Made by a program: the position numbers and the translations under genes. From assembly GCF_007725405.1 (NCBI RefSeq), contig NZ_CP042163.1, positions 3,100,001-3,164,000 of the forward strand: a stretch of 64,000 nucleotides of DNA, in the 5' to 3' direction. The notes beneath the pieces are model-generated. The model saw only the letters and a program-made list of their open reading frames with translations, made no database searches and had not been told where the DNA came from. Origin of the DNA: Shouchella miscanthi (GTDB lineage: Bacteria > Bacillota > Bacilli > Bacillales > Bacillaceae_D). Below are positions 38,773-50,246 of this stretch, one piece after another; the first letter of the stretch is position 1, and every line of letters starts with the position of its first letter.

Positions 38773-40088
38773 TAGCCAATCCTTTCGTGATCGTCGTATC
38801 GCTTTCGTTTCACAGACGATAAAATGCCAAGTTCATCCCGATATTTTGCTATTACCCTTCTCGAAAGCGAAATCCCTTCATTGGTTTTTAGCAATTCAAC
38901 AATTTGTTGATCAGACAATGGCTTTTCTTTGTTCTCTATTTCAATCATTTGTTTGAGCAAAGACTTTACAGATGAATTCGAAATGCTTTCATTTATCGCT
39001 GAAGCACGTGCAGAAAATAATGATTTTAATTCAATTAAACCACGTGGAGTCTGTGCATATTTATTTGCCGTTGCTCGACTTACAGTTGATTCATGAATAT
39101 CAAGCTCAGTAGCAATCATTTGTAAGGTCATTGGCTGTAGCTGGCCTTGCTTCGACATAAAATAAGGCGCTTGAATGTAACTAATGACTTCGGCTACTTG
39201 CAAGATTGTCTTCTCTCGTTGTTTCAAACTCGTTAATAACCATTCGATTTGTTGTTCTTTCTCATTACAATAACGTCGTGTTTGTTGATCAAGCTGGAGA
39301 AGCTCTTTGTATTCGTTATTTACTTCAATAGTTGGCACAATCGTTGAACTTGTTGACACAAGAATTTCACCATTAAATAGTGTAAAGTGAACGTCAGGTT
39401 CTATATAAACAGTCGGTTCAGTATAAAACGATATTCCTGGCCGAGGTTGGAGCGTTCGGATCACATCATAAATTTCCTGAATATCAAGCATTGCAACTCG
39501 ATACGTTTTAGACAGCTCTTTCCACTTTCTCGCTGCTAGTTTCTCTAAGTCGTTCAGTATAATGGCTTTAGTGACTGGATGATCTAGCCCCTGTCTTATC
39601 ACTTGCAAATATAAGCACTCCGCTAATGAAAAGGCTCCTACCCCAGCGGGCTCTAATGATTGTAGTATTTGAATTCCCTCTTGCAGTTCTTCTTCTGAAC
39701 ACTCTAACCAGTCACAATAAAAAGCGAGCGATTCCGGGAAATAACCATCTTCATTCAAGCTTTCAATCAAAAAAGCAAGTCGCTTTTTTTGTCTGGTTGT
39801 TAGCGACAGATCAACAAGCTGTTGTCTCACATACTCTTTTAACGTACCGTTTACATTCGATGTATTTTCTAATGCTTTATGTTTTTCATCACTTTTCCTG
39901 CTAATTAGTTTAGGATGATTGTCTTTCTGATTCGTTTTCTTCAACTCTAATAATGGATTTTCTAATGCTAATTCCTCTAAATAAGAGCGAACATCTAACG
40001 TTGAATATTGTAATAAGTGGATGGCTTGCCGCAGTTCATGGGTCATGATTAAGCTTATTGTTTGTTTTTGAAAAAGACCTAGCTCCAT
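38772..40088 (-). CDS. rpoN: RNA polymerase sigma-54 factor
   Basis: Alternative sigma factor (SigL) that recognises -12/-24 promoters with enhancer-binding activators. 438 residues: N-terminal activator-interaction region MELGLFQKQTISLIMTHELRQAIHLLQYS, a core-binding domain LNEDGYFPESL, and the C-terminal RpoN box in SRRVIAKYRDEL. Co-transcribed with a glutaredoxin-like gene. No clear -12/-24 promoter was found within this window. A cre site 50 bases upstream suggests CcpA control. Confidence 0.97.
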   Translation of the reverse strand: MELGLFQKQTISLIMTHELRQAIHLLQYSTLDVRSYLEELALENPLLELKKTNQKDNHPKLISRKSDEKHKALENTSNVNGTLKEYVRQQLVDLSLTTRQKKRLAFLIESLNEDGYFPESLAFYCDWLECSEEELQEGIQILQSLEPAGVGAFSLAECLYLQVIRQGLDHPVTKAIILNDLEKLAARKWKELSKTYRVAMLDIQEIYDVIRTLQPRPGISFYTEPTVYIEPDVHFTLFNGEILVSTSSTIVPTIEVNNEYKELLQLDQQTRRYCNEKEQQIEWLLTSLKQREKTILQVAEVISYIQAPYFMSKQGQLQPMTLQMIATELDIHESTVSRATANKYAQTPRGLIELKSLFSARASAINESISNSSVKSLLKQMIEIENKEKPLSDQQIVELLKTNEGISLSRRVIAKYRDELGILSSVKRKRYDDHERIG

Positions 40089-40138
40089 ATCTGATCTCCT
40101 CCTCCAATTATCATATCATAAAATCATTGCTTTTTTGT

Positions 40139-40152
40139 TGTAAACGCTTACT
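40139..40152. promoter_or_regulatory. CcpA cre site upstream of rpoN
   Basis: TGTAAACGCTTACT agrees with cre consensus TGWAANCGNTNWCA at 13 of 14 positions. It lies 50 bases before the rpoN start. CcpA roadblock of sigL is established in B. subtilis, so this is a likely functional site. Confidence 0.75.
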
Positions 40153-40258
40153 TTTTTACTTCTTTTTTCTTTAGGTTTATAACCGCTTTAATTAGGCTAT
40201 GATGAAAGCAGACTAAATACTTTGTTTCCACCACTCTTTACATACGTCAAACAATTAA

Positions 40259-40275
40259 TTTGACCTTAATTGACC
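40259..40275. promoter_or_regulatory. CtsR box of clpP
   Basis: Minus strand GGTCAAT-TAA-GGTCAAA, a near-perfect CtsR direct repeat (consensus RGTCAAANANRGTCAAA). It overlaps the -35 element of the clpP promoter, as expected for heat-shock repression. Confidence 0.85.
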
Positions 40276-40288
40276 ATTAGGTTAGAAT
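40260..40288 (+). promoter_or_regulatory. Sigma-A promoter of clpP
   Basis: -35 TTGACC (40260-40265), 17-base spacer, -10 TAGAAT (40283-40288), 57 bases upstream of the GTG start. Confidence 0.75.
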
Positions 40289-40344
40289 GGACTTAGAGTA
40301 GTGAAGTACTACTATACTATGACGAAAACGAGGAGGAATCACAC

Positions 40345-40932
40345 GTGAACTTAATTCCTACTGTAATTGAACAAACAAACCGCGGTGAACGAGCATACGA
40401 TATTTATTCTCGCCTTTTGAAAGACAGAATTATTATGCTTGGTAGCGCTATTGATGACAACGTAGCAAATTCAATTGTTGCACAATTACTCTTCCTACAA
40501 GCGGAAGACCCTGAGAAAGATATTTCGATTTACATTAACTCTCCTGGTGGCTCCATTACTGCTGGAATGGCGATTTATGATACGATGCAGTTTATCAAAC
40601 CTGACGTATCCACAATCTGTACAGGAATGGCAGCATCTATGGGTGCATTCCTTCTAACAGCAGGTGCAAAAGGTAAACGAATGGCTCTTCCTAATAGTGA
40701 AGTGATGATTCACCAACCACTAGGCGGTATGCAAGGTCAAGCTTCCGATATGGAAATCCATGCAAGAAGAATTATTGAAATGCGCCAGAAGCTTAATGAA
40801 ATCATGGCTGAACGCACTGGTCAACCGTATGAGCAAATTGCAAAAGATACAGATCGTGATAACTTTATGACGGCTGATCAAGCAAAAGAATACGGTTTGA
40901 TTGATAAAGTATTCGAAACGAACAAAAAATAA
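40345..40932 (+). CDS. clpP: ClpP, ATP-dependent Clp protease proteolytic subunit
   Basis: Serine peptidase forming the tetradecameric chamber that works with ClpX/ClpC/ClpE. 195 residues: catalytic Ser98 in [12 protein letters not shown], His123 in VMIHQPLGG, Asp in [12 protein letters not shown] start with AGGAGG eight bases before it. Degrades tmRNA-tagged proteins whose tag ends in LAA. Only metabolic gene here on the plus strand; controlled by CtsR. Confidence 0.98.
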   Translation: MNLIPTVIEQTNRGERAYDIYSRLLKDRIIMLGSAIDDNVANSIVAQLLFLQAEDPEKDISIYINSPGGSITAGMAIYDTMQFIKPDVSTICTGMAASMGAFLLTAGAKGKRMALPNSEVMIHQPLGGMQGQASDMEIHARRIIEMRQKLNEIMAERTGQPYEQIAKDTDRDNFMTADQAKEYGLIDKVFETNKK

Positions 40933-40935
40933 CAA

Positions 40936-40976
40936 CAAAAAAACTCAATTATTGCTTAGCAATAATTGAGTTTTTT
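40936..40976. terminator. Bidirectional terminator between clpP and the DUF4870 gene
   Basis: Long stem AACTCAATTATTGC/GCAATAATTGAGTT with U-runs on both strands, between convergent genes. Confidence 0.9.
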
Positions 40977-41334
40977 ATGGTTTGAAGAATTGAATGCTTA
41001 GCGGTATGACATAGTATTCACCATAGTAACTCTTAACTGCAGCAACGATGGTAAATATAATTCCCAATAACCAAACGATTGGTACAATGATAAAGCCAAT
41101 TACTACGAAAATGAGAATACTACCGATAAGTGAATAGATCGTGTACGAAAGAAAGAAGTTAAAATATTGTTTGCCGTGAAAGTCAACAAAGTCCGATTCT
41201 CTTTTTAACAAGAGCCATATAAGTAATGGCGCAAGTATCGGTGCAAAAAAACTCAAGACATAAAGTAACGTAACCGCCACTTTTCCATCCGGCTCTTTCT
41301 CTTCTCGATAATCAATAATATCGTTATCACGCAT
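40975..41334 (-). CDS. DUF4870-family small membrane protein
   Basis: A 119-residue protein with three hydrophobic segments (ALLYVLSFFAPILAPLLIWLLL, NFFLSYTIYSLIGSILIFVVIGFI, VPIVWLLGIIFTIVAAVK) and the 'DFHGKQYFNF' motif of DUF4870. Start at 41334, with AAGGGG about nine bases upstream, is preferred over an ATG 60 bases earlier. Its 3' end shares the clpP terminator. Function unknown. Confidence 0.8.
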   Translation of the reverse strand: MRDNDIIDYREEKEPDGKVAVTLLYVLSFFAPILAPLLIWLLLKRESDFVDFHGKQYFNFFLSYTIYSLIGSILIFVVIGFIIVPIVWLLGIIFTIVAAVKSYYGEYYVIPLSIQFFKP

Positions 41335-41414
41335 ATGCTCAACCCCTTTTGATTGTATACGAACCACCACTTTCTTCGGTTTCAAAAAGAACATAGTCTA
41401 AAAAGGATGTTCGA

Positions 41415-41672
41415 TCAATCTTCGTTCTGAACATACTCAACAAGAGCATCTAACGCTTCGTCTTCATCATGCCCTTCCGTTACAATGGTAATAACGGTTC
41501 CCTTTCCAAGAGCAAGACTCATTAACCCCATAATGCTTTTTGCATTCACTTTAGAATGATCTTTGACAATATAAACATCTGCTGCAAAGCGATTTGCCTC
41601 TTGTACAAAAAGTGCTGCTGGACGTGCTTGCAAGCCCGTTTTCAACTCAATTGTTACTTCTTTTTGCGCCAT
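41415..41672 (-). CDS. crh: Crh, catabolite repression HPr-like protein
   Basis: 85-residue HPr paralogue that acts only in regulation. In place of catalytic His15 it has Gln in TGLQARPAA, so it cannot take part in PTS phosphotransfer, while Ser46 in KVNAKSIMGLMSL is kept for HprK phosphorylation. As P-Ser-Crh it co-activates CcpA (established). AAAGGAG before the ATG; last gene of the rapZ-yvcK-whiA-crh operon. Confidence 0.97.
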   Translation of the reverse strand: MAQKEVTIELKTGLQARPAALFVQEANRFAADVYIVKDHSKVNAKSIMGLMSLALGKGTVITIVTEGHDEDEALDALVEYVQNED

Positions 41673-41703
41673 AATTCTTCTCCTTTATACTTAATAGTTA
41701 CCT

Positions 41704-42654
41704 TTATTTCTGATTATACGTACCGTTTCTAAGCTTGTCTGCAAATTCATCAATTTTTCGCAAACGATGATTGACTCCAGACTTGCTCACCTTACCACCC
41801 TCAACCATTTCACCAAGTTCCTTTAATGTTACATCTTGGTGGGTCACTCGTAGCTTTGCAATTTCTTGTAATTTGGGTGGAAGCTGATCCAAACCAATTT
41901 CTTTTTCAATGAAGCGAATATTTTCGACCTGGCGAAGGGCAGCACCAACCGTTTTATTCAAGTTTGCTGTTTCGCAATTTACAAGTCGATTCACTGAGTT
42001 TCGCATATCTTTTAAGATGCGTACGTCTTCAAAATAAAGCAAAGCTTGATGTGCACCAATGATGTTCAGGAATTCCGTAATTTTCTCGCTTTCCTTTAGA
42101 TACGTAATAAACCCTTTTTTCCTCTCAAGTGTCTTGGCTGATAAGGAAAATTCGTTCATTAATTCACATACTGCTTGATTGTGCTCTTCATAGAGAGAGA
42201 ATATCTCAAGATGATAAGAAGAGGTTTCAGGATGGTTAATGGACCCCCCTGCCAAAAACGCCCCTCTTAAATAGGCTCGTTTACAACACGCATTTTGCAC
42301 AATAGAGGGGGAAATTGTACGTATAAATTCAAATGGTTCTTTTAAAATGTGTAAGTCCCCTAAAAGTTCTCGCGCTTCTTTTGTAATACGTACAAGATAA
42401 ACATTGTTTTTCTTTAGCCTCATTTTTTTTCTGACAAGTAATTCAATGTGTATATGAGGATACAATCGTTTGATTAATGTATACATCCTTCTTGCGATTG
42501 CTGCATTTTCCGTTGTAACATCTAGGCTGATCTGCTGATTTGCTAACGATAACGAGCCATTCATGCGAATCAACGCAGAAAGTTCAGCTCTAGCACAGCA
42601 GGACTGCACGTCAAGCTGTGTTAACTCCTTTTTGGCGCTTGCTGCAAAAGACAC
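41704..42654 (-). CDS. whiA: WhiA, DNA-binding protein
   Basis: 316-residue LAGLIDADG-like plus helix-turn-helix protein, linked to cell division and chromosome segregation in bacilli. N-terminal [28 protein letters not shown], central [21 protein letters not shown]-terminal [31 protein letters not shown] start. Sits between yvcK and crh in a conserved order. Confidence 0.97.
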   Translation of the reverse strand: MSFAASAKKELTQLDVQSCCARAELSALIRMNGSLSLANQQISLDVTTENAAIARRMYTLIKRLYPHIHIELLVRKKMRLKKNNVYLVRITKEARELLGDLHILKEPFEFIRTISPSIVQNACCKRAYLRGAFLAGGSINHPETSSYHLEIFSLYEEHNQAVCELMNEFSLSAKTLERKKGFITYLKESEKITEFLNIIGAHQALLYFEDVRILKDMRNSVNRLVNCETANLNKTVGAALRQVENIRFIEKEIGLDQLPPKLQEIAKLRVTHQDVTLKELGEMVEGGKVSKSGVNHRLRKIDEFADKLRNGTYNQK

Positions 42655-42703
42655 GCCCGACCACCCTTTCTAACTGAACAGATCCAACACGCGTTCTTAC
42701 TCT

Positions 42704-43657
42704 TTATTTTTCTATATCCAATAAACTCAATAATGCTTCAGACACTCTCTTTGCATCGTGCCTAAGCTTATAATCTGATTCTACCACAAACTGATCTTTT
42801 ATAACCGAAACTCCTAATTCTTTTAACTTCGTCTCGTCAATGACGACTTGCTCAGCTTTCTCCATGCGATAACGGGAAAGTGCCGTTTCTGTCAACTGCT
42901 GATGATTGACTAACACATGTTGCACAATTTGGCTTTGACAATGGGTAAGAATGGCTTGAACATGATCCGAGACCGCATAATGATCCGTTTCTCCAGCTTG
43001 CGTCATGACATTACAAATATAAGCTCTTTTTGCCTTCGAAGTCATAATGGCTTCAACAATACCAGGTACTAACAAATTCGGCAAAATACTCGTATAAAGA
43101 GAACCAGGTCCTAAAACAATTAAGTCTGCTGTTTTTAATGCATGTAACGTCTCTGATAATGGAGAGATGTCCTTTGGTGTTAAATAAACACGCTTAATTT
43201 TCTTTTCTGCAAGGGGAATTTTTGATTCACCACTCACATGAGTACCGTCTTCCATTTCAGCATGTAAAATAATGCTTTTATTCGCCGCAGGTAATACACT
43301 TCCCCGAACATTTAAGACTCGACTCAATGTAGCGATCCCTTTCTGAAAGTCACCAGTGATAGAGGTCATTCCTGCCAACAATAAGTTTCCAAGGGAGTGG
43401 CCATTTAATCCGTCGCCACTCGCGAATCGATGTTGAAATAACTCTTCCACTAACGGTTCCACTTCTGCCAGTGCGACCAAAACATTTCGAACATCTCCCG
43501 GAGGTGGAATATCTAATTCTTTTCTTAAAATACCAGAACTTCCACCGTCATCGGCAACAGTTACAATGGCTGTAATATCGACTGGGTATGTCTTTAATCC
43601 TTTTAAGATGACAGATAGTCCTGTTCCGCCACCAATTACGACAACTTTTTTTCTCAT
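42704..43657 (-). CDS. yvcK: YvcK/GlmR, gluconeogenesis-linked UDP-sugar-binding protein
   Basis: 317-residue CofD-like protein: [17 protein letters not shown] nucleotide loop, [35 protein letters not shown], and [17 protein letters not shown]-type [13 protein letters not shown] motif. In B. subtilis it controls entry into cell-wall precursor synthesis and is needed on gluconeogenic carbon. Overlaps rapZ by four bases; whiA follows. Confidence 0.96.
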   Translation of the reverse strand: MRKKVVVIGGGTGLSVILKGLKTYPVDITAIVTVADDGGSSGILRKELDIPPPGDVRNVLVALAEVEPLVEELFQHRFASGDGLNGHSLGNLLLAGMTSITGDFQKGIATLSRVLNVRGSVLPAANKSIILHAEMEDGTHVSGESKIPLAEKKIKRVYLTPKDISPLSETLHALKTADLIVLGPGSLYTSILPNLLVPGIVEAIMTSKAKRAYICNVMTQAGETDHYAVSDHVQAILTHCQSQIVQHVLVNHQQLTETALSRYRMEKAEQVVIDETKLKELGVSVIKDQFVVESDYKLRHDAKRVSEALLSLLDIEK

Positions 43658-44544
43658 AAGGAGTTAGCCTTCCTCTTATCGATGTCTCGATGAGATGCAT
43701 AGACATTATAGTGTGGGTTGTAATAGTCTGCTAAATATTCTGCAAGTGTCACCGAACGATGCTGACCCCCTGTGCATCCTATCCCTATAACAACCTGACT
43801 TTTCCCTTCTCGTTTGTAGTGCGGTAGCGTAAAGTCGAACAAATCCGTTAATTTATCTAAAAATTGCTTCGTTTCTTTCCACTTTAATACGTAAGATGAA
43901 ACTTCTGATTGAAGACCGGTTTTTGGCCGAAGCTCATCTAAATAGTGAGGGTTAGGTAAAAACCGAACATCAAACACGACATCTGCATCAATCGGAATCC
44001 CATATTTGAAACCAAACGAGACAAAGTGAACCGTAAATGCCTCACTGACATTAGAAGAAAAGCGCTCCATTATTTTCGAACGTAGTTGAACAGGCTTTAA
44101 TTCTGTCGTATCGATAATTTGCTGCGCTCTTCCTTTCATTTCTTCAAGAAGTTCGCGCTCTTTCTTAATCCCTTCTAACGGCAATCCACTCTTAGCTAGC
44201 GGGTGAGTCCGCCTTGTCTCTTTATAACGCTGTACAAGCTTTGCATCTTTGGCATCTAAGTACAAAATTTGAATATGAATTCGTTCTGCCGGTTCCTCGC
44301 GAAGGGAATCAATCGCTCGAAAGAATTCATCAAAGAACGATTGTCCTCTTAAATCCATCACTAAAGCGACTTTTGTCACTTTATCAACGCCGCCTTCAAT
44401 CAGCTCAATAAACTTAGGCAACAGTGCCGGAGGAAGGTTATCAACGCAATAATAGCCTAAATCTTCAAAGCTTTGCACAGCTACCGTTTTCCCAGCACCA
44501 GACATTCCTGTTATAACGACAACTTCTACATCTGCACTTTTCAA
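43654..44544 (-). CDS. rapZ: RapZ (YvcJ), RNase adapter / nucleotide-binding protein
   Basis: 296 residues with P-loop GMSGAGKT (13-20), [11 protein letters not shown], and the C-terminal [14 protein letters not shown] motif. In E. coli RapZ governs glmS mRNA decay; in B. subtilis YvcJ is a GTPase linked to competence. Second gene of the operon after the NUDIX hydrolase, 13 bases downstream. Confidence 0.96.
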   Translation of the reverse strand: MKSADVEVVVITGMSGAGKTVAVQSFEDLGYYCVDNLPPALLPKFIELIEGGVDKVTKVALVMDLRGQSFFDEFFRAIDSLREEPAERIHIQILYLDAKDAKLVQRYKETRRTHPLAKSGLPLEGIKKERELLEEMKGRAQQIIDTTELKPVQLRSKIMERFSSNVSEAFTVHFVSFGFKYGIPIDADVVFDVRFLPNPHYLDELRPKTGLQSEVSSYVLKWKETKQFLDKLTDLFDFTLPHYKREGKSQVVIGIGCTGGQHRSVTLAEYLADYYNPHYNVYASHRDIDKRKANSL

Positions 44545-44557
44545 CGTCGAGCCCTCC

Positions 44558-45034
44558 TTACATAAAAGCCGAACTTCTTCTTTCTTTTAATAGGTTATGT
44601 GATGTATCATAATAAAACGTGCTATATAACATTCCTTTGCCATGAAAGACGTGATCGAATATAAGCCGGTCGCCTTCAGCCATCGGCAAGGTTTGATATG
44701 CTTGATTAGGTTGCCACTGCAACTTCCCTTCAGGAGAATGTTTAAACAGTTGACCTGAAGCTTCGACAGCCTTAAATGTAAACATCATCCACTCATTCTG
44801 AATGCTCTCGTCTTCATTAACAATCACCATTGTTGTTACCGCTTGAAGTTCTGGCTGCTTCACAAGAAGACCTGTTTCTTCTTTCAATTCTCTAATTGCT
44901 GCTTCTTGAATCGTCTCTGTTGGTTCCATTTTTCCACCTGGAGCGACCCACCAGCCTTTACTTGGCTTTTGCAACAAAAGGCATTGTTCCTCAGAAGTTA
45001 AAATACAATTGGTTATCCGTTGCAACTTCATCAC
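44558..45034 (-). CDS. NUDIX hydrolase, YvcI/MutT-like
   Basis: 158 residues with the NUDIX box [21 protein letters not shown] followed by TGLL, in which the REL-EE metal-binding residues are intact. The family hydrolyses nucleoside diphosphates linked to another moiety, e.g. 8-oxo-dGTP. First gene of the rapZ operon, with a strong promoter upstream. Substrate unassigned. Confidence 0.9.
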   Translation of the reverse strand: MMKLQRITNCILTSEEQCLLLQKPSKGWWVAPGGKMEPTETIQEAAIRELKEETGLLVKQPELQAVTTMVIVNEDESIQNEWMMFTFKAVEASGQLFKHSPEGKLQWQPNQAYQTLPMAEGDRLIFDHVFHGKGMLYSTFYYDTSHNLLKERRSSAFM

Positions 45035-45053
45035 CCCACGTTCCTAATTCTAT

Positions 45054-45082
45054 AGTATACAGTTAAATGAGAAAAGCGACAA
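45054..45082 (-). promoter_or_regulatory. Sigma-A promoter of the nudix-rapZ-yvcK-whiA-crh operon
   Basis: Minus strand: -35 TTGTCG (45077-45082), 17-base spacer, -10 TATACT (45054-45059), 20 bases from the gene start. Confidence 0.7.
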
Positions 45083-45104
45083 TGATTCTCCCTTCTTCAA
45101 AAAC

Positions 45105-45138
45105 GACAAAAAAAGGAGCACGGATTCCATCCGCGCTC
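45105..45138 (-). terminator. Rho-independent terminator of trxB
   Basis: Minus strand: GAGCGCGGAT/ATCCGTGCTC stem, followed by CTTTTTTTG. Located about 100 bases after the trxB stop. Confidence 0.8.
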
Positions 45139-45238
45139 ATCAAGAAAACTCTATAATAAAAAAGGGGGTCAATTACAATTCTTATTTTAGCACCCCTCTG
45201 TTTCAAATAGGTTACAGATACTTTAAAAGAAAATATCT

Positions 45239-46204
<966 letters not shown>

Positions 46205-46302
46205 TTACGCGCCAATTCTCTCTCTTATTCATGCGCCTCATCTAAAGAAGATCTACTCTTCTAATAGTCTTTTCTAATTCCGATATCTTATCCGTTTCAC
46301 TC

Positions 46303-47382
46303 TTATCCTAGCGGAGTTTCCGACTGATTGTCTACTAACATGCTCAAGCCTGCCTCACGTTCCATTATGGAGAACAAAACGGAGTCGCGTTCTCCACGTT
46401 CCATTTTCTCCATACAGGATTTGACTCTTGCATCGCCGACAACAATCGCTGCTTTCATCATATCCATTGCTGACTCAACATTTCCAACATGATAGTCTGC
46501 TACAGCAAAGCAATGAAAGAGCGATTGCTCTTTTAGCAATGTATGATCTTTTTTGCGTAAAGCTACTTCTTCATAAGCACCAATGTGGCAAAGAACATGA
46601 ATAAGACGAATTTTGGAGTCATAGTGGATTGGTTTGATTTTTTTTAGGATCTCTCCATACTCGTTCGCTTTCTCTTTATAACCTAGTTGATGATGAAAAA
46701 CGGCTACATTACAAAGTGCCAGTAAATTGCCTTGATCAGCTTCGAGTATCTCTTCACACTTATCAAAAGCCAATTGCTCCTGTCCCGTCCGAAACAGAGC
46801 CTCTGCTAAATGATTTTGGGCTGCCCAATTTTCAGGCTGTATATCAAGAACCTTTTTAAGCAATGGGATAGCCTCTCTTACATTTCCTTCAGTTAAGAGA
46901 ATCCATGCATTTTCATGGTTATTTAATGACTCTTCTTCCTTCTCTTCTTCATCAAGAGGATCTTCTTCAAACAGCTCAGCTAATTCTTTTGCATCGTCAA
47001 CAAATGCCCCTTTTGGTTCTAATGCTAAATAACGTGTAACGTGCTTTTCGGCTTGAAAAAAATGGCCAAGAAACACTTCATTATTCGCAATGAAAAAATG
47101 ACATACTGGATGCTCATCATTGTACGTTTCTAAAATTTGGTACAGCAACTCATTGGAACGTTCATATTCGCCAAGTTCGGTTAATACTGCTGCTAATTGA
47201 ATTTTAAAAATCGGTTCTGTTTCCGTTAATTTCACAGCTCGCTCAAATAACTTCGCTGCACGGGATAAACGCTTATCGTGAAATGCAGCCAATCCTTTAT
47301 GAAAGAAATAATCGCCACTTCGATAAAATGGGATGACGACATTTGAATGAATCTTATTACTTGCTTGCTTTTTTCGCATCAT
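46303..47382 (-). CDS. Tetratricopeptide-repeat protein (YvcD-like)
   Basis: A 359-residue soluble TPR protein. Repeat units are visible as KGLAAFHDKRLSRAAKLFERAVKLT, LLTEGNVREAIPLLKKVLDIQPENWAAQNHLAEALFRTGQEQLAF and neighbours; an acidic linker FEEDPLDEEEKEEES lies mid-way (about residue 140). Scaffold for protein contacts; partners unknown. GGAGG nine bases ahead of the ATG. Located between the his operon terminator and trxB, like B. subtilis yvcD. Confidence 0.82.
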   Translation of the reverse strand: MMRKKQASNKIHSNVVIPFYRSGDYFFHKGLAAFHDKRLSRAAKLFERAVKLTETEPIFKIQLAAVLTELGEYERSNELLYQILETYNDEHPVCHFFIANNEVFLGHFFQAEKHVTRYLALEPKGAFVDDAKELAELFEEDPLDEEEKEEESLNNHENAWILLTEGNVREAIPLLKKVLDIQPENWAAQNHLAEALFRTGQEQLAFDKCEEILEADQGNLLALCNVAVFHHQLGYKEKANEYGEILKKIKPIHYDSKIRLIHVLCHIGAYEEVALRKKDHTLLKEQSLFHCFAVADYHVGNVESAMDMMKAAIVVGDARVKSCMEKMERGERDSVLFSIMEREAGLSMLVDNQSETPLG

Positions 47383-47471
47383 CCGTTGTTACCTCCAAGC
47401 AAATCTAATCAATGCTCAAGTATACATTATAGCTTAATCCAGCTCTCGTTCCGACTACATTTTTGCTAAAA

Positions 47472-47506
47472 AAAAGAAAAAAGTCAACGGATCGTTTGAC
47501 TTTTTT
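47472..47506 (-). terminator. Rho-independent terminator of the his operon
   Basis: Minus strand: AAAAAAGTCAA/TTGACTTTTTT stem around CGATCCG with a long T-rich tail, seven bases after hisI. Confidence 0.85.
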
Positions 47507-47513
47507 CGAAAAT

Positions 47514-48128
47514 CTAGTCTTTATGACGCTGTTCTAGCGTGTTCATAATAGCTGCTAACGGAATATTTTTTTCTTCTAATAGTACAAGGAGGTGATAGAA
47601 TAAGTCAGCAACTTCCCAATGCATCTCTGTTTGATCCTCATTCTTCGCTGCAATAATGACTTCGCTTGCCTCTTCGCCAACCTTTTTAAGGATTTTATCA
47701 ATGCCTTCCGTAAAGAGGTATGTTGTATACGCACCTTCTGGCATTTCTTTTTTCCGATTAGATATCGTTTTTTCAAGAGATTCGAGTATAGCGAATGGAT
47801 TACTTGTATTCCTATCGTTCTCACTGTCGCCTTTAAAACAACTTACGGCTCCTGTATGGCAAGCAGGGCCTTTCGGGTTAACGAAAAGCAAGACAGCATC
47901 TTGGTCACAATCGTAACGGATTTCAATTACTTCCTGCTTGTTGCCAGACGTTGCGCCTTTATTCCATAGTTCTTTTCTAGAACGACTATAAAACCACGAT
48001 TCTTTCGTCTCTATCGTCAAGTCCAGTGCTTCTTGATTCATGTACGCTAATGTCAACACTTCCTTCGTTTGCGCATCTTGAACAATGGCTGGTACAAGCC
48101 CATTTTCGTTGAATTGAACGTTCGTCAT
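47514..48128 (-). CDS. hisI: HisI(E), phosphoribosyl-AMP cyclohydrolase / phosphoribosyl-ATP pyrophosphatase
   Basis: Bifunctional histidine enzyme (steps 2 and 3) of 204 residues. The N-terminal cyclohydrolase carries the zinc/Mg site in [10 protein letters not shown] and CHTGAVSCF; the C-terminal HisE pyrophosphatase is [32 protein letters not shown] followed by [13 protein letters not shown]. Last gene of the operon, overlapping hisF by four bases. Confidence 0.97.
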   Translation of the reverse strand: MTNVQFNENGLVPAIVQDAQTKEVLTLAYMNQEALDLTIETKESWFYSRSRKELWNKGATSGNKQEVIEIRYDCDQDAVLLFVNPKGPACHTGAVSCFKGDSENDRNTSNPFAILESLEKTISNRKKEMPEGAYTTYLFTEGIDKILKKVGEEASEVIIAAKNEDQTEMHWEVADLFYHLLVLLEEKNIPLAAIMNTLEQRHKD

Positions 48129-48883
48129 CGTACATGCACTCCTTTTTCTTTTAATACCTTTTTCACTGCATCAATCGTTGTTTCTTTATAGTGAAAGATT
48201 GATGCTGCCAAAGCCGCATCAACTGTGGCTTTTTGGAAGACATCAACAAAATGCGTAGCTTCTCCTGCTCCTCCTGAAGCAATAATAGGTACATTGACAC
48301 AATCCGTTAGCTTTTGCAGGAGAGGTACATCAAAGCCCGATTTCTCCCCATCTTTATCCATACTTGTCACAAGCAATTCCCCTGCTCCTAATTGAACTGC
48401 TTGCTTGGCCCAAGCGTCAGCTGTCCAATCGGTCTCTTTACGACCACCATGAGTATAGACTTTCCAGGTATCCGATATTGAATCAAACTTAGCGTCAATG
48501 GCAACAACAATACATTGTGAGCCAAAGAAGCGCGACGCTTCTTCAATAAATTCGGGTCTTATGAGTGCTGCCGTATTTAACGAAACTTTATCTGCACCTG
48601 CTTGTAAAATGTTCCGAATGTTTTCGTTTGTATTAATACCGCCACCAACTGTAAATGGAATAGAAATAGACGCTGCTACTTTTTCCACAACATCTAACAT
48701 GGTTTTTCTACCTTCATGAGATGCCGAGATATCTAAGAAAACAAGTTCGTCCGCACCTTGCTCATCATAATAGTGAGCAAGCTCCACCGGGTCGCCAGCA
48801 TCTCGTAACGATAGAAATTGTGTTCCTTTAACGACTCGCCCTTCTTTCACATCTAAACATGGGATAATTCGTTTAGTTAGCAT
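48125..48883 (-). CDS. hisF: HisF, imidazole glycerol phosphate synthase cyclase subunit
   Basis: 252-residue TIM barrel starting [20 protein letters not shown]; catalytic Asp in PCLDV (Asp11) and VTSMDKDG. With HisH it forms the ring-closing synthase, step 6. Overlaps hisA by 11 bases. Confidence 0.98.
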   Translation of the reverse strand: MLTKRIIPCLDVKEGRVVKGTQFLSLRDAGDPVELAHYYDEQGADELVFLDISASHEGRKTMLDVVEKVAASISIPFTVGGGINTNENIRNILQAGADKVSLNTAALIRPEFIEEASRFFGSQCIVVAIDAKFDSISDTWKVYTHGGRKETDWTADAWAKQAVQLGAGELLVTSMDKDGEKSGFDVPLLQKLTDCVNVPIIASGGAGEATHFVDVFQKATVDAALAASIFHYKETTIDAVKKVLKEKGVHVR

Positions 48884-49613
48884 TGGTTTCCTCGCCTACT
48901 TTCACCGCTTCTTCCAAAGTAAAACGATTGGCGTAAAGTGCTTTACCAACAATGACTCCGGAAACCGTGGTCTGACAAAGTGCTTCTATGTCTTGAAGCT
49001 GACTAACGCCACCTGAAGCAATAATTTGTGCGCTCTTCCCAGCTATATTCGCCAGTTTTTCGCAAGCGGCAATGTTCGGTCCTTCTAGCATACCGTCCTT
49101 TGAAATGTCTGTATAAATAATCGTTTTCACGCCTGAATCAAGTAGAATTCTTGCTAACTCTTCAGCTTGAACGTTTGATGTTTCAATCCAGCCCTCTGTC
49201 GCCACTAACCCATCACGTGCATCTAAGCCAATGACGATTGACTCGCCATATTTTTTTACCATCTCTTTTGTAAAAGCCAAATTATTAACCGCCACGCTAC
49301 CTAAAATCACTCGTTTTACACCAAGATTTAAATAGTAATCAATATCTTCCTCTGTTCGAATGCCACCACCAACTTGTACAGGAATAGTCAACTGCGACGC
49401 CATTTCCGCTATAAGCGGATTGTTAACAGGCTTTTTCTCTTTTGCTCCATCTAAATCAACAATGTGAACCCATTTGGCACCAGCGTCTTGAAACGATTGA
49501 GCTGTTTGTAGCGGTGAGTGGCTATACACCGTGTTTTTTTCATAATCACCTTGCTCTAAGCGAACACACTGTCCATTTAAAATATCGATTGCTGGATAAA
49601 TCGTCATTCCCAT
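48873..49613 (-). CDS. hisA: HisA, ProFAR isomerase
   Basis: 246-residue half-barrel homologue of His[20 protein letters not shown] with catalytic Asp, and [25 protein letters not shown]. Ring-opening isomerase of histidine synthesis. Begins one base before the end of hisH; GGGAG eight bases upstream of the ATG. Confidence 0.98.
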   Translation of the reverse strand: MGMTIYPAIDILNGQCVRLEQGDYEKNTVYSHSPLQTAQSFQDAGAKWVHIVDLDGAKEKKPVNNPLIAEMASQLTIPVQVGGGIRTEEDIDYYLNLGVKRVILGSVAVNNLAFTKEMVKKYGESIVIGLDARDGLVATEGWIETSNVQAEELARILLDSGVKTIIYTDISKDGMLEGPNIAACEKLANIAGKSAQIIASGGVSQLQDIEALCQTTVSGVIVGKALYANRFTLEEAVKVGEETNAN

Positions 49614-50246
49614 TCAGTCCACTCCCTTTTCTGCCAGTTCCCCAAATCGTTTTAGTAATGCCGTACCAACTTGTCCACTTTTTTCGGGATGAAATTGCAT
49701 TCCGAAAACGAGGTCTTTCTCTACAATTGCAGGCACATCGCACCCGTAATCTGCTTTTGCTGCCATGAGCTCATCAGGCGCTTCTACCACATATGAATGA
49801 ACGAAATAAACATAGCCCTCTTCAATGCCTCCTGTGCTTGTTTTTTCATTTAAAAAAGCGAGACGGTTCCACCCCATATGAGGAATTTTTAAAGATGAAT
49901 GGTCATGGTGTTGTTTTTCAGAAAAATGGATCACATTTCCATTTAAGTAAGCGAGACCTGCTGTTTCTCCATATTCTGTGCTTTTTTCAAATAAGAGCTG
50001 CATCCCTAAACAAATACCCAATAGTGGTTTTTGTTGATAAACATGCTGGTCGAGAAACGTGCGTAAACCGGTTGTGTCCAAGTTTTTCATAGCATCAGGA
50101 AAGGCACCAACTCCTGGCAAGATAAAAGCATCGCATTCCATTAATTCATCTGGATTACCGCTAATAAGATATGGAAATTGAAGTCGTTCTAATGCTTTTG
50201 ATACAGAATGAAGGTTGCCCATACCATAATCAATAATGCCAATCAT
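49614..50246 (-). CDS. hisH: HisH, imidazole glycerol phosphate synthase glutaminase subunit
   Basis: 210-residue class I glutamine amidotransferase: GVGAFPDAM, nucleophile Cys in LLGICLGMQLLFE, catalytic HPEKS. Supplies ammonia to HisF. The frame abuts hisA and hisB (shares a base with hisB). Confidence 0.98.
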   Translation of the reverse strand: MIGIIDYGMGNLHSVSKALERLQFPYLISGNPDELMECDAFILPGVGAFPDAMKNLDTTGLRTFLDQHVYQQKPLLGICLGMQLLFEKSTEYGETAGLAYLNGNVIHFSEKQHHDHSSLKIPHMGWNRLAFLNEKTSTGGIEEGYVYFVHSYVVEAPDELMAAKADYGCDVPAIVEKDLVFGMQFHPEKSGQVGTALLKRFGELAEKGVD

